Assembly: GCA_000149265.1 (NCBI GenBank)
Contig: CH002572.1
Coordinates: 26,218 to 90,217, forward strand
Direction of reading: 5' to 3'
Length of the DNA: 64,000 bases
From: Ciona savignyi
Taxonomy: Eukaryota; Chordata; Ascidiacea; Phlebobranchia; Cionidae
Shown here: positions 56,601-64,000 of the stretch, in pieces
Numbering within the stretch: the stretch's first letter is position 1
How the letters are laid out: each line of letters starts with the position of its first letter
Position numbers and translations under genes: made by a program
The notes under the pieces: model-generated
Seen by the model: the letters and a program-made list of their open reading frames with translations, nothing else
Told to the model about the DNA's origin: nothing
Database searches by the model: none

Positions 56601-58020
56601 GTATTTGTAAAATAACAACTTGATACTTGAATTGTGGTATGAATTATCACCTTTTAGCTTAATAGAAACTGTTAATCTGTCCATAACCATTCTTGGCCCA
56701 TTTCTATTTCTGTTAGCTATACAGTAATGTGTCAGGAGTTATTTTCTGTGTTGCTATTTCTCTTGAGGGCAAAAATAGAATAAACTAAACTAAGCATTAA
56801 AAATAGACTACCCCTTCGGCTGGTTAGTCTGGCGGTTAAGTATGTCGCCTTTCAATCGAAAGGTCACAGGTGCGACACTGGTTGCTAGCTAGTCTGTTGT
56901 GTGATGGGCAAGGCACTTAATAGGCATTGCCTGAACCTAGCGGATTAATGGGTTCTACCAAATTAAAGGAACGTGTCTATCATATAATCCCAATCTTTTT
57001 CAGGGCGTCTTCATTTACAGTCTGGTGCAATACCAACCGCTGACATACAACCGTACGTACACCTACCCACTGTGGGCTCAAGTCATTTGCTGGTGCCTCG
57101 CACTTAGTGCTATACTGTGGATACCCTTCTATGCAATCTATAGGTTTGCTACTGCGCAGGGCAATCTCTATGAGGTGAGTTTCCTTTTAAGATCATGGTC
57201 TTTTATAAGGAGATTTGAGTGCGTTTTTTTTGAGTTGTAAAAAGTCGTTAATAACAGTTTAAAAGAACTATAGAAAAAGATTAGAAGTGATATAAACAAT
57301 TGATTCGGCTTAATAGATTTGGGAGTTAGTACAACATTGTTAGCTAACTAGTTGGTTGTGTTCTTGGGCAAGGCATTTACAGTCCGACCGATTAGATTAC
57401 TCTGACATACTGTAATAACTCAGAACCTGACATTGTGCTAATCTTGACAATTACCCAAGTGAAAATTCTTCCTTGCGTATGCACAAAGTCATCTCCATTG
57501 CGTTTTTCCATCAATGGAAATAAACCTGAATAGGATAGGATATTCATGTTTATCCCCATGAATGGGAAAACCAAGAAGGTGACACAAGGGTAGTTGTCAG
57601 ATCACCTTGTGCCCACCGTCAAGTTAACGAAGCTATTAAAGTATGTTTTGTATGATATAGACGTTCCTTCAATTTGGTAGAACCCATTAATCCGCTGGGT
57701 TCAGGCAATGTCGAATAAATGCCTTGCTCAAAGACACAAACAACTAGCTATGAACCAGTTTCGGACCTGCAACTCTTCGGCTAAAAGACGTCACACTAAC
57801 CCACCAGACTAACCGGTCGGAGTATCCTACCCAAAAAACAACGATCACACAATTGTTATTCCAGAGATGGAAAGAAGTGTGTCAAGTCCCGGCCAAATTG
57901 GAAGAAAGGCTTCAGACGAAAAAAAACATTTTTGGAATTCCGGACTACTACAAATCTGACAAAGGAATTGTTCTTGAGCCTTTGAATTTGGATCACAAGC
58001 CTTCGATTATGATGTCATAG
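47660..58020 (+). CDS. SLC6A: SLC6 Na+/Cl--dependent transporter (GABA/taurine/betaine/creatine branch), 12 exons
   Basis: Exons: 47660-47813, 48255-48386, 48853-49201, 50953-51085, 51651-51785, 52697-52800, 53369-53462, 54874-55017, 55537-55674, 56292-56498, 57004-57174 and 57865-58020 (TAG). All phases match and give 638 aa. It is a plasma-membrane symporter with 12 membrane segments. TM1 is [19 protein letters not shown], followed by [10 protein letters not shown]3 is preceded by [20 protein letters not shown]. The extracellular loop cysteine pair is [13 protein letters not shown]6 is [22 protein letters not shown]7 includes [20 protein letters not shown], and then [20 protein letters not shown]. 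The [14 protein letters not shown] and ITEGGVYVF motifs and the VAG in TM1 point to the GAT2/3-BGT1-TauT-CreaT branch rather than monoamine or glycine carriers. The substrate cannot be fixed from sequence alone. The second extracellular loop is extended by a small repeat with several N-glycosylation sites. Confidence 0.94.
48031..48249 (+). repeat. SINE family B abutting the SLC6 exon 2 acceptor
   Basis: 5'-truncated copy from 'gtgtctttgagaaaggcact' to the tail 'gaatattctatcctattta'. The acceptor AG is at 48253-48254, only about 5 bp after the SINE tail. The pyrimidine tract of this splice site is therefore SINE-derived. Confidence 0.85.
48475..48750 (+). repeat. SINE family B copy, SLC6 intron 2
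   Basis: 'ttgcaggttcgaaatttgtc', 'ggacattgcctgaacccagt', 'cacgaggtgatttgacgatt' and tail 'attctatcctatagtc'. Confidence 0.75.
49470..49865. repeat. SINE family A (plus) and family B (minus), SLC6 intron 3
   Basis: Family A at about 49484-49585. Family B remnant at about 49640-49862. The stretch 49870-50390 shows no recognised element; a further family B remnant (minus) is at about 50390-50520. Confidence 0.65.
50592..50938. repeat. Family C inverted element next to SLC6 exon 4
   Basis: The left end CTAAAAGGAGGGAAGGAGGG and right end GTTCCCCTCCTTTTCTTC are inverted. The interior has 'aacactaacctcaaccc' text. It ends about 15 bp before the exon 4 acceptor (50952). The same family is in JMJD4 intron 1. 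Confidence 0.65.
51410..51620 (+). repeat. SINE family B remnant, SLC6 intron 4
   Basis: 'gagttaatgggttaaagtta', 'cacaacacactacaattgct' and 'taaagcatgaatatcccctc'. Diverged. Confidence 0.5.
51806..52385 (+). repeat. Two SINE family B copies, SLC6 intron 5
   Basis: A 5'-truncated copy at 51806-51985 begins only 20 bp after the exon 5 donor. A near full-length copy follows at about 52086-52382 with an 'atcctatcctatcctat' tail. About 52540-52640 repeats family C-like 'gttcgttttgccgcactttc' text. Confidence 0.85.
52895..53255 (+). repeat. SINE family B copy and remnant, SLC6 intron 6
   Basis: 'ggtcggttaggtccttgtgc', 'ggtgggcgcgaggtgatatg', 'cccattcacagggataaac', then a second degraded tail to about 53255. 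Confidence 0.75.
53480..53765 (+). repeat. 31-bp tandem array, SLC6 intron 7
   Basis: About nine head-to-tail copies of a 31-bp unit (ATCCACGCATTAAAATATCC followed by ATGAATCAACC) start within 20 bp of the exon 7 donor. Copies are contiguous with no spacers. Confidence 0.93.
53766..54873. other. Rest of SLC6 intron 7
   Basis: A diverged family B remnant lies at about 54170-54445 (plus). A roughly 60-bp phrase, 'ttttccattcaaggaaataac' with 'aacgctttgtacatttccca', occurs twice (about 54420-54480 and 54775-54835). No exon seen. Confidence 0.5.
55018..55536. repeat. Short tandem repeats in SLC6 intron 8
   Basis: At about 55026-55100 a 21-22 bp unit ('cttgtacatgttaactctac') is repeated three to four times directly after the exon 8 donor. 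The rest is AT-rich. Confidence 0.75.
55675..56291. other. SLC6 intron 9 with C-rich low-complexity tract
   Basis: About 56095-56285 is a pyrimidine-rich imperfect repeat (for example 'ttaacccatattaccccaaa') that leads directly into the exon 10 acceptor. No gene seen. Confidence 0.6.
56813..57000 (+). repeat. SINE family B head, SLC6 intron 10
   Basis: 'ggttagtctggcggttaagt', 'tgcgacactggttgctagct', 'cctagcggattaatgggttc'. Truncated at 'cgtgtctatcatat', just before the exon 11 acceptor at 57003. Confidence 0.8.
57330..57830. repeat. SINE family B remnants, SLC6 intron 11
   Basis: A degraded plus-strand copy lies at about 57335-57535. A good minus-strand copy lies at about 57537-57828 ('caccttgtgcccaccgtcaa', 'ccagactaaccggtcgg'), ending about 35 bp before exon 12. 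Confidence 0.75.
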
Positions 58021-58081
58021 TAATTTTGATCATGTCATCAAAAATTAATGATGTCACCTATGATGATGTAATAACCAATTT

Positions 58082-61000
58082 CTACCGAGCTGTGTTTTGT
58101 TTAATAAACGTCACCATGACATCACAAATACAGGATAACACTGAACAGTTATATTCAGTTCTTTTAGAGAAATCAAGCAAAGTCGGCATGACTAGGCATA
58201 AATCAGCTACTGCTTGTGACTCGACAGTTTTCACAGAAGCCAAACATGTTTTTAGTGATGTCATACACTCAATGCAACGTTTCTTTATGATGTCATAATC
58301 AATTGATTCTGCATGGATTGTTTGTCGCTGCGGCATTATGACATCACAGCGAGCATTGACAACACAACAAAGCATCGTGTGGAATTGTTCGAAATCGATT
58401 CCAGAATTGCATTTCAACAAAACCTGAAACAGGATATGATATTCATGTTTATCCCTGTGAATGGGAAAACCAAGTGGTTAACACACGGGTAATCGTTAGA
58501 TTACCTCGCGCCCACCGTCGGGTTACCGGAGCTATTGCAGTGTGTTGTATATGATAGACTTGTTCCTTTAATTTGGTAGAACCCATTAATCTGCTGGGTT
58601 AAGGCAATGTCCCTTGCCCAAGGACACAACCGACTAGCTAGCGACTAGTTTCGTACCTGCAACCTTTCGATTGAAAAGCGACGCACTTACCTGCCAGACT
58701 AACCGGCCGGAGGTTAATTAATATGCATTTATACTTTTTTAATACAAAAGAAGTTTTTTGATCAGTTAAAGCCTCCCAACCTGACACTGATCCTCCCATT
58801 CCTGTGGTTCCATTAAACTCCGGCAATCTTCAATTTCATGCTCAACCAAACGTAACTCGGATTGTAGAAAGGACCAAACCTGCCTAACACAACAACCATT
58901 GAACCAGTTATGGTTGATGGATATGGTGTCTTCCTGGGGGTAAAGAAATAATTAGTTGGTTAGAACAAAAAAAAACATCAGATTACCACATGTCGACTTT
59001 TTGGTGACCAGGATAGAATATTAATGTTTTTTTTCTAAAACAAAAAATATAGGGTGGTTAAAAAGTAAATTCAATTTAATTTGACGATTTTTTTATGTGA
59101 TGACTATTCCGCATTTATCCATTTATGGGTATAAAACATGAATATTATTTTACTTTTCTTTGGCAACAGAAACTTAGGATATTCAAATTTTTATCTCTGT
59201 GGATAAAAAAATGAATGGGAAGTTAACACACAGGCAATCGCCTTGCACCTACCATCAAAGGAACTATTGCAGTGTATTGTGTATGATTAAGACGTTCCTT
59301 TAACTTTTAAAAAACCCATCAATCCACTGGGTTTGGCAATGTTCAGTAAGTGACTTTCCAAAGTACACATTTGTCCAGCCGGTTAGTCTGGCGGTTTAGT
59401 GCGACGCCTTTTAATCGAAAGGTTGCAGGTGCGAAATTAGTCGCTAGCTAGTCGGTTGTGTACTTGGGAAAGGCACTTTACAGACATTGCCTGAACCTAG
59501 CGAATTAATTGGTTCTACGAAATTGAAGGAACGTGTCTATCTTATACAACACACTGCAATAGCCCCGGTAACCCAACGGTGGGCACAAGGTGATCTGATG
59601 ATAGCCTGTGTGTTAACCCCTTGGTTTTCCCATTCACAGGGATAAACATGAATATCCTATCCTATCCACAACCGACTAGCTACATAATAAACTTTACCAA
59701 AACAAGTAATATAACCAATTTTAGACAAACAATCAATGTAATAGAAAATAAACATTTTTACATATTTTCAACTTACTAAATTATATACTTGGTGGTGCCA
59801 ACCACTAGGTACAAAAATCACCTCTCCAGCTACCTGTTCCACTTCAATGGGTTTCATGACATCATCACTGATGACATCACGAACATCGTACGGAAGATGG
59901 CCGTTGATGTCTTTTAATTTTTCCTGCAAGATTTAATAAAAACTGATAGAATTAATAAGAAAACAGCAACTAATTAGTATTGTAGCGTATGGAGTTTGCG
60001 TATCGGCCTGTGTGCCTTTTTCTTTAATTCTATTTTTGTGACGTCATGTTCTTTTTATATTTCCGTTTGGTTGTCGCTTTGTGATTGGTTTATTTTCTTG
60101 GTTGCGTGTTTTTCTCATATTTCCTATGTTGGCAAGTGCATGTAGTTGGTTGAAATACCGAGTCGAGCAGAAGAGGTTATCGAACCCACAAGTCGATTCG
60201 TTACAGTATAAAGTAACTATTTTTTTACTAATTTTAAAGAAACAATGTTTACTTTAAAATTGGTTCACAAGTATTACTATTTGAGTTAAACTTAAATTCA
60301 AATATACAAAATCACCAAACAAGCTGCCCAACTTCGTTTTGAACAATTATTTCCATCCTACCTCATGGCCAGGTGGAAATAACAGCCACAGCTTTCTTCC
60401 ACAGATATTTGCCGACCAGCTGTAAGATCTGTACACATCAGCGTGAAAGGTGGTCCTGGAATGGTCAAAGTAGAATAGGTAATAAGTTCCGTTACTTATC
60501 GCAAAGGTTGCAGGTGCGAAACTGGTCGCTAGCTAGTCGGGCAAGGCACTTTACAGACATTGCCTGAACCCAGCGGATTAATGGGTTCTACCAAATTGAA
60601 GGAATATGTTTATCATATACAACGCTGCAATAGCTCCGGTAACCCGATGGTGGGTGCTAGGTGATCTGACGATTGCTCGTGTGTTGGTTTCCCCATTCAC
60701 AAGGATAAACATAAACATCCTATCCTATCCCACTTTAACTTGCTTTGTTATCAAAAACATTTTACCAAGGGTTGTTATCACAGATATTCCTATTGTTTTA
60801 GTTTATCCCAATCCAGTGGGTTCCGGCATTGCCCTCTAACTTCCTAGCCCAATAACACAACTGATTAGCCAGTGACTGGTTTCGATCCTACAACCTTTCA
60901 GCTGAAAGCCAATATAGTAGCCCAGCAAGCTATTTGGGCGAACCAAAGTAACTTTACCCACACATAGTTTTGTACCCACAACTTTTTCAAGTGTAGCGAA

Positions 61001-63515
61001 TCATATAGTGGCAGTTTTTATTCTCCAGTCTCACATTAAACACAAACTTTTATACCGTCCGCTGCATCAGTGGGAAATGCACCCGCGAGTCATCTAACTA
61101 AGGGCAATCAAGTAATCAACAAAAAGGAATGCAAGAAATGTTACACATGGATAATCAGAGTAATCACCATGTCCCAGCCGGTCCCATGTAAACAAATCGA
61201 AAGTCATCCGTAAAAGAATCAACTTTTTCATCGAACATTTCATTCAGCCAATCAGAGGTGAAGTATTGAGGGGTGTCATATGCTTTGTACGATGGGTGTT
61301 CTCTGAAAATTGTTTTTTATTTATAACAGTTTTTGTTTATATATCAGTGTTGTGATTTATGGTACGTTTAATAAGTACTCATTGTAGGCTTTATTTAACT
61401 ACGAACCTAGATAATATATTGCACAGATTAATTCACACAAGCAAACTGAAAATGTACACAATGCTACACTGAACGTTACAATGCACTAGTTAGAGAAGTT
61501 GAGAACAGGTTTGAAGTAAGCCTAATCAACGTGGAGCGAAGCGATGAAACAATCAAGCTTAAGGGAAAAGTAGTTCGGGTTTATTACAATAAGTTCGTTA
61601 ATTTTATGCATTTTAGCTGATGTAATGAAATTAGGAATTAATGCAACATCTTTTATTATTTTTTTGTTTGATAATTGCATGCATTTTACCGTTTGAAATG
61701 TAAAAAATAATGGGCTAAAGAACAAAAAAATTACGAGATTTATATGTAATGTAAATGTAATAATAAAAGATGATCAAAATACTTGTAGAAATATATATCA
61801 TAAAAAGAAAGTATGACATGTTTCTAGCAGGTGCACTCCTTAATGAGTGTTGCACTTTACCAAGAAGTTCACTCATATGCAAATTTAGGACGGATAACTG
61901 CATTTCCTATCACTATAATTTCCTATAAATAACTAAAACATATTGGAAATACACAAATTAACAAGCTTTTTGAACTGGTCATTTGACTTAACACACAGTA
62001 TAATTTAAAGTGCATTCTCCACCTGGTAAAATGCCAATCCTTTAAATACAAGAGTCGGTTGTTGGCGTTACCATTCATCCTGTCCCTCCAATATGTAATA
62101 AAGTCCTTGAATTTCATTTCCAACTTGGCATGAGAGTTGAACTCACGGTTTCTGAGAGGAATACTTTGCTTGAATGTTATTAATTTGTGCCTAATTTCAA
62201 GGGGCAATGCTAAAAGGAGGAAAGGGGGAAGGAGGGAAACTGCACATTAAATTATGGAAACTAATTTAAACCCTGCCCTAAACAACCTAGGTCAAGCAAG
62301 CAGGCAATTCTCAGCAGGCGATTCGAAAAGTCAAGCAGGCAGGCAATAGCCGATAGCAGGGATCGAAATGAGGCTACCAGTGTTTCCAAATAAAAAATTA
62401 TAAGTATTTTGTGAAAATTCGCGACGACGACATTTCTAATTACAGTATAATTACAGTATAGGTTTCGTGTGGGGGAAATGGTTTTAAATTTACGAAAAGC
62501 AGTGAAAATAATAAAGATGTGACGTCAACAGTGGTCTGATTCGAAGCTGGTCGCTAACTCGATGGTTGTATACTTGGGCAAGGAACATTACGGATATTGC
62601 CTAAACCCGGCGCAATAATGGGTTAGGGTAATCTAATATTGGAGGCAAGGTGATCTGATGATTGCCCTTATGTTAACCCCCTAGGTTTATTACCAATATG
62701 TGGGGGCAAATGGTTTAAATTTACGAAAACCAGCGAACAGTAATACATATATGACGTCATTTTGCATATACCGTGTATGTTCAATTAGTCGTAAGTCCCT
62801 GCTATCGGCTATTGCCTGCCTGCTTGACTTTTGCGAATCGCCTGCTGAGAATTGCCTGCTTGCTTGACCTAGGTCCCTAAACACTAAACCCCAAAACTAA
62901 CCATAACTCCAACCCCATGTTTAAAACTAACTCTTATGCCCTAATATTCATTTTAATGTGCGGTTTCCCTCCTTCCCGCTTTCCCTCCTTTTAGTTTTCT
63001 TCATTTCAAGGATGTGACACACATGCGTATCTCTGAGGGTGTAACACAAAGTTAGGGTGAAACATATGATGGGTAGCCTAATAACATTCGTGGGGACTCA
63101 GGGTTTAAAACATATAGGGGGGGGGTGTATGCAAACGCCATGCTTACAAGACTTGGTGATTTAAAAGTAAACATTTTTCTGCCTTTCCAGCTTACCTGCA
63201 GTCTGCCACAGGAACTTGACTATTTCCAAACAGTTCAAGAAGTTTTTTAAAATTTGGTTTAAACCCATCACTATTTTCTGTTCTCCAATCTTTTAAACTT
63301 TTCCAGTTTGTGGTCGCCCATTCGCTTAAAATACAGGGTCGATTTTTGTAGAGGTAATCGTGATAAAACTCGCTGTAACTTATCGGTTTTGAGATTCTTG
63401 TTATACTTGTCGACGTAGATTGCCGCGAGACAGATTTTTCATTTAACGCAGTGACAGTATCAGCACAAATCGTGCACAAAACTTCCCTGGATATTTTTTG
63501 TTCCATCTTCGCCAT
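58082..63515 (-). CDS. JMJD4: JMJD4 JmjC lysyl hydroxylase, 7 exons, 439 aa
   Basis: Orthologue of JMJD4, a JmjC-fold Fe(II)/2-oxoglutarate oxygenase that in mammals hydroxylates a lysine of translation termination factor eRF1. Exons: 63196-63515, 62023-62151, 61168-61302, 60362-60455, 59777-59923, 58781-58933 and 58082-58423. All phases match. Family text: SYSEFYHDYLYKNRPCILSE, VPVADC, DFITYWRDRMN, RLLYLKDWHF, YFTSDWLNEMFDE, DFRFVYMGPAGTW, FHADVYRSYSWSANICGRKL, GEVIFVPSGWHHQVYNLEDT, ISINHNWFNG and CNSGIDFEQF. The metal-binding triad is visible as His199-x-Asp201 and the distal His in the GWHHQVYN strand. Length is close to human. The start is the ATG at 63515; a second ATG three codons later would remove only MAK. 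Its 3' end faces the SLC6 gene, with 61 bp between stop codons. Confidence 0.95.
58103..58108 (+). terminator. Likely SLC6 poly(A) signal inside the JMJD4 coding exon
   Basis: AATAAA 83 bp downstream of the SLC6 stop codon. It lies within the last coding exon of the opposite-strand gene (58082-58423). Confidence 0.55.
58435..58715 (-). repeat. SINE family B, full length, JMJD4 intron 6
   Basis: Minus-strand copy in sense with the gene: 'cgcccaccgtcgggttaccg', 'cttgcccaaggacacaaccg', 'ccagactaaccggccgg'. The tail side lies about 12 bp from the last exon's acceptor. Confidence 0.88.
59185..59672. repeat. SINE family B minus remnant and plus full-length copy, JMJD4 intron 5
   Basis: Diverged minus-strand piece at about 59190-59365. 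Intact plus-strand copy at about 59377-59668 ending 'aatatcctatcctatcc'. The two heads face each other. Confidence 0.82.
59924..60361. other. JMJD4 intron 4
   Basis: AT-rich; no repeat family recognised. One TGACGTCA lies near 60040. Confidence 0.35.
60495..60935. repeat. SINE family B copies, JMJD4 intron 3
   Basis: Plus-strand copy at about 60500-60735, missing part of its head. Minus-strand remnant at about 60800-60935. Confidence 0.72.
61303..62022. other. JMJD4 intron 2, nothing recognised
   Basis: AT-rich; short minus-strand frames occur by chance. No element identified. Confidence 0.35.
62206..62995. mobile_element. Fold-back element with nested inverted arms, JMJD4 intron 1
   Basis: The outer arm, CTAAAAGGAGGAAAGGGGGA.. 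(62213), is inverted at about 62940-62995. The inner arm of about 80 bp contains TCAAGCAAGCAGGCAATTCT and AGGCAATAGCCGATAGCAGG (about 62290-62365) and is inverted nearly exactly at about 62800-62875. The core holds a SINE family B insertion (about 62536-62695) flanked by two direct copies of a 55-60 bp segment ('aaatttacgaaaa', 'gacgtca'). No coding capacity. Confidence 0.85.
62880..63195. other. 5' part of JMJD4 intron 1
   Basis: Contains the right outer arm of the fold-back element to 62995. Then come about 200 bp without recognised features except a G-run (63115-63126). Confidence 0.4.
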
Positions 63516-63834
63516 TTTTTATTTTGAAGTAATACTTTTCGTAGGCGGGAAAATCCCGAAAGTGGTATACTTCATAAAAAATCAGAACTACTAAAAGTTT
63601 ATTTAAAACCGTTTATTTTTTGTTAATAAATGTTTAATTAATTTTTCACAGTTTAATAAATATATATGTATATTTCTTAATAAAAAAATACTACTCTAAA
63701 AGCCTACCATGTATCCGTTATTGGTTTTGAGAACTCGGGGAATTCCCTAAAATTAACAGTAAAACTATTTTTTATTCAGGCTTAAGTTAACTTGGTTTAA
63801 TTTTTGTCTTTCTTTTGGTATTATAAGATAGAAA
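63516..63834. promoter_or_regulatory. Bidirectional promoter between JMJD4 and NOSIP
   Basis: 319 bp separate two divergent start codons, so both promoters must lie here or overlap the genes. An E2F-type site, GGCGGGAAA, is at 63544-63552, close to the JMJD4 start. Assignment is by position. Confidence 0.6.
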
Positions 63835-63957
63835 ATGACAAGACATGGTAAAAACTCAACAGCGAGTGCTGTGTATTCCTACCACGAAAGGCAAAAGGAT
63901 GCGGAACAATCAAACTTCGGAACTTTAGCTGCTCGTCTGGGCAAAGACTCAGTTAAG
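63835..63957 (+). CDS. NOSIP: NOSIP first coding exon
   Basis: Encodes the first 41 residues of nitric oxide synthase-interacting protein, a nuclear U-box-type ubiquitin ligase: MTRHGKNSTASAVYSYHERQ, then KDAEQSNFGTLAARLGKDSV. It matches the strongly conserved NOSIP N-terminus (MTRHGKN.TA.AVY.YHE). The exon ends in phase 0 at AAG|GTTAGT. The rest of the gene lies beyond the window. Acceptor-like TTATAAG five to six bases before the ATG, and TTTATTCAG further up, may be spliced-leader or 5' UTR splice sites. Confidence 0.92.
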
Positions 63958-64000
63958 GTTAGTTCGTAACAATACTCGTGGTAACGGAATTCTTTGTGGC

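Overview
The window is nuclear DNA of a tunicate, most probably a Ciona species. The evidence is chordate-type genes with short phase-consistent introns, a Tie-type receptor kinase (a deuterostome family), AT-rich non-coding DNA, and dozens of tRNA-derived SINE copies. Six protein-coding genes can be built exon by exon. In five of them the exon phases close and give lengths expected for the family; the sixth (NOSIP) runs off the right edge.

Layout. (1) 1250-6633, plus strand: a low-complexity scaffold-like protein with two charged helices resembling the AKAP2/MISP C-terminal family (10 exons, about 626 aa). (2) 8055-27053, minus strand: a complete Tie (angiopoietin receptor-like) tyrosine kinase in 29 coding exons, 1488 aa, with six FN3 domains where vertebrate Tie has three. 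Genes 1 and 2 converge. (3) 25990-31720: an imperfect tandem segmental duplication around the Tie 5' end. (4) 31943-44258, minus strand: OGFOD1 (ribosomal protein uS12/RPS23 prolyl hydroxylase), 13 exons, 544 codons, interrupted by one in-frame TGA. (5) 47660-58020, plus strand: an SLC6 transporter of the GABA/taurine/betaine/creatine branch (12 exons, 638 aa). (6) 58082-63515, minus strand: JMJD4 (eRF1 lysyl hydroxylase), 7 exons, 439 aa; its 3' end overlaps the likely 3' UTR of the SLC6 gene. (7) 63835 onward, plus strand: first exon of NOSIP, divergent from JMJD4 across about 320 bp.

The non-coding part is full of mobile DNA. SINE family B is about 290 bp, has a tRNA-like head and an ATCCT-type tail, and occurs in roughly 45-50 copies. 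SINE family A is about 100 bp, has a tRNA Leu/Ser-like head, and occurs in roughly 25 copies. There are also a TTAA-flanked piggyBac-like element, a hAT-type MITE, another MITE, fold-back elements with long inverted arms, and several tandem arrays, one with higher-order periodicity. The palindrome TGACGTCA is strikingly frequent in and around the exons of genes 1, 2 and 5.

The genes do not form one pathway. The notable pairing is OGFOD1 and JMJD4: both are 2-oxoglutarate oxygenases that, in the characterised orthologues, modify the translation machinery. Coordinates and splice sites were read by eye; family assignments rest on remembered protein similarity, not on a database search.
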